From contig JAPLZR010000069.1 in NCBI GenBank assembly GCA_026394935.1, forward strand, positions 1 through 10,802: 10,802 nt of DNA, written 5' to 3'. The notes beneath the pieces are model-generated. The model made no database searches. It had not been told where the DNA came from and worked only from the letters and a program-made list of their open reading frames with translations. The DNA is from Candidatus Woesearchaeota archaeon (GTDB lineage: Archaea > Nanobdellota > Nanobdellia > Woesearchaeales > ARS49). Made by a program: the position numbers and the translations under genes. Shown one piece after another: positions 6,926 through 10,802 of this stretch. Each line of letters starts with the position of its first letter. Position 1 is the stretch's first letter.

Positions 6926-6933
6926 TTTAATTA
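6926..6933 (-). promoter_or_regulatory. Possible TATA box of the NFACT-R gene
   Basis: Minus-strand TAATTAAA, centred about 26-27 nt before the ATG at 6903, overlapping the TAA stop codon of glmS. The spacing matches the other leaderless promoters in the window. Read-through from glmS is also possible. Confidence 0.5.
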
Positions 6934-8667
6934 TCTTACGGTCACTGATTTCGCCAGGTTCCTTGGCTTGTCTGGGTCGCATCCTCTTTGTACTGCTAAA
7001 TAGTATGAAAGCAGTTGTATTGGTATTATTGCCAGTAATGGCATTAGTCCGTTTATGTCTGGTATTTGTATGTGGAAATCGTATGCTGGGTTTGGTTTGC
7101 TGTCCACTCCTATCACATATGCCCCTCTTGCTTTGACTTCCATTGCGTTTGATATTGTCAGCGCTCTTGTTTCCTCGTCTGCGAATACTATGACCGGCAT
7201 TCCTTCTTCTATCAGGGCTATGCTTCCGTGTTTTAGTTCTCCTGCCGGCATTCCTTCTGCGTGCAGGTAGCTTACCTCTTTTATCTTTAGTGCTGCTTCT
7301 CTTGCTACTTGTGACATTGCATTTCTTCCTATGCAGAATATGTTCTTCGCATCAACCATCTTCTTCGCTAGTTCTGGCATTGTTTGTGAGTGTTGTCTTA
7401 GCAAGTGCAGTGATGCGTCTGCTGCTTCTGCTATTGTTTCCGTGTTTTTTGCTCTTAACGCAAATGCGAGTGTGTACAATATCGCCAGTTGTGATGTGCA
7501 GGTTTTTGTGCTGATGACCGATAATTCCGGTCCGCTGTTCATTGGTATTACAACGTCTGCTGTTCTTGCGAGCGTCGAGCTTGGCACGTTTACTATTGCA
7601 ATTATTGTTGCTCCTTTTTGTTTTGCGAGTTTTACTGCGTCCAGCACGTCTGCTGTTTCTCCGCTTTGTGATACTGCTATTATTGCTGTTTTATTGTCGA
7701 TGAAGTTTGTGTGCTGTATGAACTCGGATGCCAGTATTGGAATTGTTTGTCTTCCTGATTTGGAAAACTGGTAGGTTGCCGTGGCACAAGCATTGTAACT
7801 TGTGCCACAGCCTACCAGATACACGGTTGAGGCGCTCTGGAGCAGTAGTGCAGTTTGTTTGATTAGTTCTGCCGGCTGGTTTAGTGCTTTTCTTATCGTC
7901 AATGGTTGTTCGTTTATTTCCTTGATCATGAAGTGAGGGTATGCTCCTTTTTTGGCTATTTCTATGTCCCATGGTGCTGTTGTCGGCTGTCTGGTGATTT
8001 GTTTGCCGTTGTTGTAGATTTCTATTTTGTCGCTTATTTTTCCGTAGTCTCCGTCTTCCAGGTGCACTATTGTTTGTGTGTGTTGCAGAAAGCTTGGTAT
8101 GTCTGAGCTGATGAAGTGCTCGTTTTTGCCTAAGCCCAGCACTAACGGGCTTCCTTTTCTTGCGAACATCAGTCCTGGTGTTTTGTCGTGCGCGCAGAGT
8201 ATCGCATAGCTGCCTTCTATTCTTCCAAGCATTGTCGTGAATGCCTGCTCGAAATTCTGTCCTTGTTTTATGTAAAAGTCGATTAAATGAGGTATTACTT
8301 CTGTGTCTGTCTGGCTTGCGAAAGTGTACCCTTTTTGTTCTAATTCAGTTTTTAGTTCTGCATAATTTTCTATTATTCCGTTGTGTACTGTGCAGATCGT
8401 TTTTTCTTTGTTTGTGTGCGGGTGCGCGTTTTCTTTTGTTACACACCCGTGTGTTGCCCATCTTGTATGCCCAATGACTTTTGTGCTGTGTTGTTGTATT
8501 ACTGGCGTTTTTGTTATGTCTCCTACTCCTTTTTGGATGACTATGCTTGCTCCGTCCTGCACTGCTATTCCCCAGCTGTCATATCCTCTGTATGAAAGTG
8601 CTTTTAGTCCTTCGTGCACTATTGGAGTTCCATTCCTTGCGCCGATGTAGCCTAGAATTCCGCACAT
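6931..8667 (-). CDS. glmS: Glutamine-fructose-6-phosphate aminotransferase (isomerizing)
   Basis: GlmS converts fructose-6-phosphate and glutamine to glucosamine-6-phosphate and glutamate, the first step towards UDP-N-acetylglucosamine and surface glycans; the enzyme is cytosolic. The 578-residue protein has all landmarks. The class II glutaminase domain starts MCGILGYIG with nucleophile Cys2, then HTRWATHG (67-74), HNGIIENY (95-102) and QTDTEV (119-124). The linker has KEINEQP (249-255). The first SIS domain carries GCGTSYNA (286-293) and SQSGET (333-338); the second carries AGELKHGSIALI (475-486) with His480. The end DPDKPRNLAKSVTV (564-577) is the conserved C-terminal tail. Length is normal (the E. 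coli enzyme is 609). MCGI fixes the start because Cys2 must be exposed. It is preceded by a 17-codon leader ORF ending 1 nt before the ATG, and faces a divergent winged-helix regulator. A strong inverted repeat lies inside the gene (7768-7818). Confidence 0.97.
   Translation of the reverse strand: MCGILGYIGARNGTPIVHEGLKALSYRGYDSWGIAVQDGASIVIQKGVGDITKTPVIQQHSTKVIGHTRWATHGCVTKENAHPHTNKEKTICTVHNGIIENYAELKTELEQKGYTFASQTDTEVIPHLIDFYIKQGQNFEQAFTTMLGRIEGSYAILCAHDKTPGLMFARKGSPLVLGLGKNEHFISSDIPSFLQHTQTIVHLEDGDYGKISDKIEIYNNGKQITRQPTTAPWDIEIAKKGAYPHFMIKEINEQPLTIRKALNQPAELIKQTALLLQSASTVYLVGCGTSYNACATATYQFSKSGRQTIPILASEFIQHTNFIDNKTAIIAVSQSGETADVLDAVKLAKQKGATIIAIVNVPSSTLARTADVVIPMNSGPELSVISTKTCTSQLAILYTLAFALRAKNTETIAEAADASLHLLRQHSQTMPELAKKMVDAKNIFCIGRNAMSQVAREAALKIKEVSYLHAEGMPAGELKHGSIALIEEGMPVIVFADEETRALTISNAMEVKARGAYVIGVDSKPNPAYDFHIQIPDINGLMPLLAIIPIQLLSYYLAVQRGCDPDKPRNLAKSVTVR
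7768..7818. repeat. Long inverted repeat inside glmS
   Basis: Outer arms CTGGTAGG (7768-7775) and CCTACCAG (7811-7818), and inner arms GTGGCACAAG (7781-7790) and CTTGTGCCAC (7799-7808), are perfect complements: 18 paired bases in all. They are interrupted by an asymmetric bulge (5 nt at 7776-7780 against 2 nt at 7809-7810), with an 8-nt loop. It falls on the codons for the first SIS-domain motif VGCGTSYNACATATY. It would form a strong hairpin in the glmS mRNA. Function is unknown; it could be coincidence of coding constraint. Confidence 0.75.
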
Positions 8668-8668
8668 T

Positions 8669-8722
8669 TTAGCCTGCCGTGAACTCCTGATACAGTTCGT
8701 TATCGTCGTATATTTCGTCCAT
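8669..8722 (-). CDS. Putative 17-residue leader ORF upstream of glmS
   Basis: The minus strand carries ATG at 8722, 17 codons and TAA at 8671-8669, encoding MDEIYDDNELYQEFTAG. The stop is 1 nt before the glmS ATG (TAAAATG) and in a different frame. The ATG is about 26 nt from the centre of the palindromic TATA box at 8741-8754, exactly the leaderless spacing of other genes here, so the first codon of the glmS transcript would be this ATG. That makes glmS translation dependent on termination and re-initiation after the small ORF. The peptide is acidic and matches nothing I recognise. Alternatives are a longer untranslated leader with no real ORF, or a fragment of a lost gene. A 17-codon frame can occur by chance; the position at both ends is what argues for it. 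Confidence 0.45.
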   Translation of the reverse strand: MDEIYDDNELYQEFTAG

Positions 8723-8725
8723 GCC

Positions 8726-8739
8726 TTTCCTTATGGAAA
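8726..8739. repeat. Short inverted repeat beside the TATA palindrome
   Basis: TTTCC (8726-8730) and GGAAA (8735-8739) form a 5-bp inverted repeat around TTAT, between the leader ORF and the TATA palindrome. It could be a protein-binding site or part of the purine-rich BRE for the plus-direction promoter (GGAAAACC before the TATA box). Short enough to be chance. Confidence 0.3.
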
Positions 8740-8740
8740 A

Positions 8741-8754
8741 CCTTATATATAAGG
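8741..8754. promoter_or_regulatory. Palindromic, probably bidirectional TATA element
   Basis: CCTTATATATAAGG is a perfect 14-bp palindrome in the divergent region between glmS and the winged-helix regulator. In the minus direction transcription would begin near 8722, on the leader-ORF ATG. In the plus direction it would begin near 8774, giving the regulator an untranslated leader of about 28 nt. The plus side has AAAACC just before the box, also seen before the TATA-like box at 9733-9738, which supports plus-direction use. No separate TATA box is visible at leaderless distance from the regulator ATG. Confidence 0.65.
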
Positions 8755-8757
8755 ATT

Positions 8758-8785
8758 ACTAAAACATTTTTAGTACTACTAAAAA
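8758..8785. promoter_or_regulatory. Triple half-site operator candidate
   Basis: Three copies of ACTAAAA in alternating orientation: plus at 8758-8764, minus (TTTTAGT) at 8768-8774, plus at 8778-8784. Each neighbour pair is separated by exactly 3 nt (8765-8767 and 8775-8777). The second pair extends to 8-bp perfect arms (8767-8774 and 8778-8785). It starts 4 nt from the palindromic TATA element and covers the predicted plus-direction transcription start near 8774. This is the arrangement expected for autorepression by the dimeric winged-helix protein encoded next to it. Binding is inferred, not shown. Confidence 0.65.
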
Positions 8786-8802
8786 ACAATTTATAGAAGC
8801 AC

Positions 8803-9726
8803 ATGAGAGTTATCCAGGAGCAAAAACAGGGCGTTTTCAGCCTTCCTGCAAGGCAGATTGCTGAGAAGCAGATTAAGGCAGCTAGTTCTCATTTAGCACA
8901 GCGCATCCTGCGCGAGCTTGCCTTGAATCCGGCTTATCCTATGGCGCTTGCCAAGCGTTTGAAGGTTCACGAGCAGAAGATCTATTATCATGTTCGTAAT
9001 CTTGAGCGTGCTGGCTTGATTGAGGTTATCAAGAAGCAGGATGTTCAGGGTACTACTGCCAGCATTTATGCTCCTACTGCTCCTGCTTTTGTTTTTGCTT
9101 TGAAGGAGTTTGCTGAAGCTCATAAGGTTCCTGGTCTTAAGGCTGAGCCTTTTGAATTTCTTGCTCCGATTATTGAGAATAATGAATTAAACGGCTTAAT
9201 CATCGTTGGCTCTCCTGACCCTCATGGTCCTGATATGGCTCGTTCCCGTGACGGTTATTATGGTATTGACTTGGCTTTATTTCTCGGCTCTTTTCTCACT
9301 CATCTTGATGAATTGTCTGTCCGTTTGGATACAGAAGTTCGCAGTGAGGATTTGCAGAAAAACTTGATTCTTATTGGCGGTCCTGTTGTTAATACTATTA
9401 CTCAGCAGGTCAATGATCGTCTTCCTATCTTTTTTGACAAAGAGCATAACTGGTCGATTGTCAGCAAGATTTCAAACAAGTCTTATCATGCTGATGAGTG
9501 CGGCATTATTGTTAAGACAAAGAATCCTTTTAATCCTAAGAAGTGGATTTTGGTTGTTGCTGGCAAGCGTTATTCTGGCACAAGGGCTGTTACTTTGGCT
9601 TTCATAAAATATTTTAGCGAGCTTGCGAAGGGCAATTCCAGGAATCCTGATGTTGCTGCCCGTGTTGTTGAAGGTCTTGACAGGAATGCTGACGGTATTG
9701 TTGATGATGTGCGGTTTGTAGAGTAG
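8803..9726 (+). CDS. Winged-helix transcription regulator with S-layer-like C-terminal domain
   Basis: A 307-residue regulator. Residues about 28-92 form an ArsR-type winged helix: AQRILRELALNP, then MALAKRLKV, a recognition helix KIYYHVRNLERAGLI (59-73) and a wing ending SIYAPT. Residues about 115-275 form an alpha/beta domain with IGGPVVN (191-197), NPFNPKKWILVVAGKRYSGTRA in two parts (241-247, 248-261), resembling the GGPxxN and VAGxxxxxTR core of archaeal S-layer C-terminal domains (Pfam S_layer_C). The tail GLDRNADGIVDDV (291-303) resembles a calcium-binding DxNxDG loop. There is no signal peptide, so it should act in the cytosol; the S-layer-like part may be a ligand sensor. It is divergent from glmS across a 135-bp region holding the operator candidate, so self-control and possibly control of glmS are likely. 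The function of the C-terminal domain is not established here. Confidence 0.82.
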   Translation: MRVIQEQKQGVFSLPARQIAEKQIKAASSHLAQRILRELALNPAYPMALAKRLKVHEQKIYYHVRNLERAGLIEVIKKQDVQGTTASIYAPTAPAFVFALKEFAEAHKVPGLKAEPFEFLAPIIENNELNGLIIVGSPDPHGPDMARSRDGYYGIDLALFLGSFLTHLDELSVRLDTEVRSEDLQKNLILIGGPVVNTITQQVNDRLPIFFDKEHNWSIVSKISNKSYHADECGIIVKTKNPFNPKKWILVVAGKRYSGTRAVTLAFIKYFSELAKGNSRNPDVAARVVEGLDRNADGIVDDVRFVE

Positions 9727-9732
9727 AAAACC

Positions 9733-9738
9733 TTTTAT
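9733..9738 (+). promoter_or_regulatory. TATA-like box of the small membrane protein gene
   Basis: TTTTAT, preceded by AAAACC, 7 nt after the regulator stop codon and centred about 28 nt from the ATG at 9764. The spacing again predicts a leaderless mRNA and selects this ATG over the in-frame TTG at 9752. Confidence 0.5.
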
Positions 9739-9763
9739 CCTTGCCTGTTTCTTGTTTTCTTTA

Positions 9764-9952
9764 ATGAAAAAAGATGTGTTTGCGAAGAGATGGCAGTTGA
9801 AAGACTTTTTTTTGCCTCTTCTTGCCTTGCCGTACGGCTTTTGGGGTATTTACTGGTATGAAACCGGCTTTAATTGGTCAATTGTAATTTCTGCCATTGT
9901 TTTGTTCATCGTTATTCCTGCGATTGTCGCAGTTTTGTGGGAGAAAATATGA
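9764..9952 (+). CDS. Small two-helix membrane protein
   Basis: A 62-residue protein. After a basic start (MKKDVFAKRWQLKD) there are two hydrophobic stretches, about residues 14-30 (FFLPLLALPYGFWGIYW) and 38-58 (ending AIVLFIVIPAIVAVL), separated by a short polar turn with ETGFNW. It ends WEKI. The profile is a helical hairpin in the cytoplasmic membrane, probably with both ends inside. No family is recognisable. An in-frame TTG at 9752 would add four residues, but the ATG at 9764 is at leaderless distance from the TATA-like box. Its stop TGA overlaps the next start in an ATGA junction (9949-9952), so it is translationally coupled to the secreted beta-helix protein and may help its export, anchoring or assembly; that is inference. 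Confidence 0.7.
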   Translation: MKKDVFAKRWQLKDFFLPLLALPYGFWGIYWYETGFNWSIVISAIVLFIVIPAIVAVLWEKI

Positions 9953-10749
9953 AATGGTTAATCGTTTTGTTACTATTGTCCTCGTTTGCTGTAGCGCAAT
10001 GTATAGAAGCTACTGATGGCATGGTCATAAAGGAGTCTGTTCTGTTTTGTTCTTCTACTTATGATGTTCCTAATGGCATTTCTGTTGCTGCAAACAATAT
10101 CGTCTTGGATTGCGGTACTGCTGTTTTGCGCGGCACTGTTGATCAGAGCGAGATTGGTTTGCGTTTGGAGAATGTTGACAATGTCACTGTAAGGAATTGC
10201 AATGTTATGACTTTTAATCAGGGTATTTATCTGAAGAACGTCACGAATTCTTTGATTGAGAAGAATGGCTTTCTGAAGAATCGCATTGGTATTCGTTTGC
10301 TGGATGCTTTTGAGAATACTGTTCGCGATAATAATGACAAGAGTTTCCAGCTTGCGGTTTCTGCTATTAACAGCAAGTTTAATGTTGTGATGTTTGGCAA
10401 TAAGAATGTCGAGCGTGGCTTTTGTGATTTTAATGCGTGCAATGAGCATCGCGACATGAATCCTTGCGAGGCTGGTGACTTTTATTGCAGTAAGAAGTGT
10501 TCTCCTGAGACTGATGCTGATTGCGGTTCTTTGCCTGTTGAAGCTCCTGTAGTCAAGGAGACTGTGAAGACTGCTGAGCAGATTGTGAAAGAAGCAGAGG
10601 TTGAAGTCAGGCAGGAGCTTGCTCCTTCAAAAGTGGCAGAGGAGAAAAAGCCTGTTGAAAGAGTTTTGTCATTAACGAATAAATTGTTTATTTATATCAT
10701 ATTGTACATTGTTGCGTTTATTGTCTTGCGAATAAAGAGACGTAATTGA
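9949..10749 (+). CDS. Secreted beta-helix (NosD-like) surface protein with C-terminal membrane anchor
   Basis: A 266-residue exported protein. Residues 1-16 are a signal peptide (MKWLIVLLLLSSFAVA, cleavage likely before Q17). Residues about 45-150 have the repeating pattern of a right-handed parallel beta helix as in NosD/CASH proteins: NIVLDCG, VDNVTVRNC, GIYLKNVTNSLIEKN, GIRLLDAFENTVRDN, about 23 residues per turn. Residues 158-192 are cysteine-rich (CDFNAC, CEAGDFYCSKKC, DADC), suggesting disulfides or metal binding outside the cell. A charged alanine/glutamate stalk (196-238) leads to a membrane helix (about 245-261) and a basic tail RIKRRN. So the protein is anchored by its C-terminus with the helix domain outside. 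The frame remains open upstream to 9874, but the ATG at 9949 is right: it starts the signal peptide and makes an ATGA overlap with the preceding gene. The ligand is unknown; carbohydrate binding or processing is typical of such folds. Confidence 0.8.
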   Translation: MKWLIVLLLLSSFAVAQCIEATDGMVIKESVLFCSSTYDVPNGISVAANNIVLDCGTAVLRGTVDQSEIGLRLENVDNVTVRNCNVMTFNQGIYLKNVTNSLIEKNGFLKNRIGIRLLDAFENTVRDNNDKSFQLAVSAINSKFNVVMFGNKNVERGFCDFNACNEHRDMNPCEAGDFYCSKKCSPETDADCGSLPVEAPVVKETVKTAEQIVKEAEVEVRQELAPSKVAEEKKPVERVLSLTNKLFIYIILYIVAFIVLRIKRRN

Positions 10750-10764
10750 AATATTGCCGCTCTG

Positions 10765-10781
10765 CCCAAGCCTTGCTTGGG
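10765..10781. terminator. Perfect hairpin after the beta-helix gene, possible terminator
   Basis: CCCAAGC (10765-10771) and GCTTGGG (10775-10781) form a 7-bp perfect stem with a 3-nt loop, 15 nt after the stop codon, followed by TGATTTTCGC. It is richer in G and C than its surroundings. It may end the plus-strand transcript, or belong to an RNA or repeat that continues past the window; the flanking sequence to 10802 contains nothing else I recognise. Confidence 0.45.
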
Positions 10782-10802
10782 TGATTTTCGCTTCCCCTTA
10801 GC

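Noticed and set aside
8668..8722. glmS ribozyme or riboswitch in the glmS leader
   Set aside because: The predicted leader is only about 55 nt, too short for the bacterial glmS ribozyme, and no matching structure is visible.
9874..9948. Upstream extension of the beta-helix protein to an earlier ATG
   Set aside because: It would bury the signal peptide behind 25 cysteine-rich residues and overlap the small membrane gene by a long stretch; the ATGA junction at 9949 is the natural start.
10750..10802. tRNA gene running off the window end
   Set aside because: I find no T-arm consensus, anticodon arm or acceptor pairing on either strand.
1..10802. CRISPR arrays, insertion sequences or integrase sites
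   Set aside because: No regularly spaced direct repeats, transposase or integrase motifs, or terminal repeats were seen on either strand.

Overview
The window looks like a piece of a small-genome archaeal chromosome, most likely DPANN (Woesearchaeota, Pacearchaeota or a relative). The evidence is: (i) archaeal TATA boxes centred about 26-29 nt upstream of the first ATG of several genes, which implies leaderless transcripts; (ii) an archaeal-type winged-helix regulator carrying an S-layer-like C-terminal domain; (iii) a stand-alone NFACT-R protein next to a CRM/YhbY RNA-binding protein; (iv) secreted beta-helix and cysteine-rich surface proteins with a C-terminal anchor; (v) several long proteins that match no family I recognise. 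The exact lineage is inference.

Layout. Positions 7-8722 are read entirely on the minus strand. In transcription order they hold: a 17-codon leader ORF (8722-8669); glmS (8667-6931); a stand-alone NFACT-R protein (6903-6133) overlapping a CRM/YhbY protein (6148-5903); a large unknown mostly helical protein (5845-4271); a coiled-coil protein (4238-3684); a xylose-isomerase/endonuclease-IV-like TIM barrel with a large coiled-coil insertion (3625-1715); then a tight run of an unknown protein (1685-1242), a glutamate-rich small protein (1239-877) and a nucleotidyltransferase-HEPN fusion (864-7). Positions 8803-10749 are read on the plus strand: the winged-helix regulator, a 62-residue two-helix membrane protein, and a secreted beta-helix protein whose start overlaps the preceding stop codon.

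Control. The 135-bp divergent region 8668-8802 is the richest regulatory stretch. It has a perfect palindromic TATA element able to serve both directions, and beside it three ACTAAAA half-sites in alternating orientation, each pair separated by 3 nt, lying where the regulator's own transcript would start. The regulator probably controls itself and perhaps glmS. The glmS side has a leader ORF placed exactly where a leaderless transcript from that TATA element would begin, ending 1 nt before the glmS ATG.

How the genes may work together. GlmS makes glucosamine-6-phosphate for surface glycans and glycoproteins, and the plus-strand genes include a predicted surface protein. NFACT-R plus CRM points to the ribosome, probably stalled-ribosome handling. 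The 5845-1715 trio, each gene with its own strong TATA box, is the best candidate for an undescribed system: a helical protein, a coiled-coil protein and a metal-site TIM barrel that itself carries a coiled coil. The plus strand is rich in T and mostly in G whichever way the genes point, so the strand bias reflects the chromosome strand rather than gene direction.
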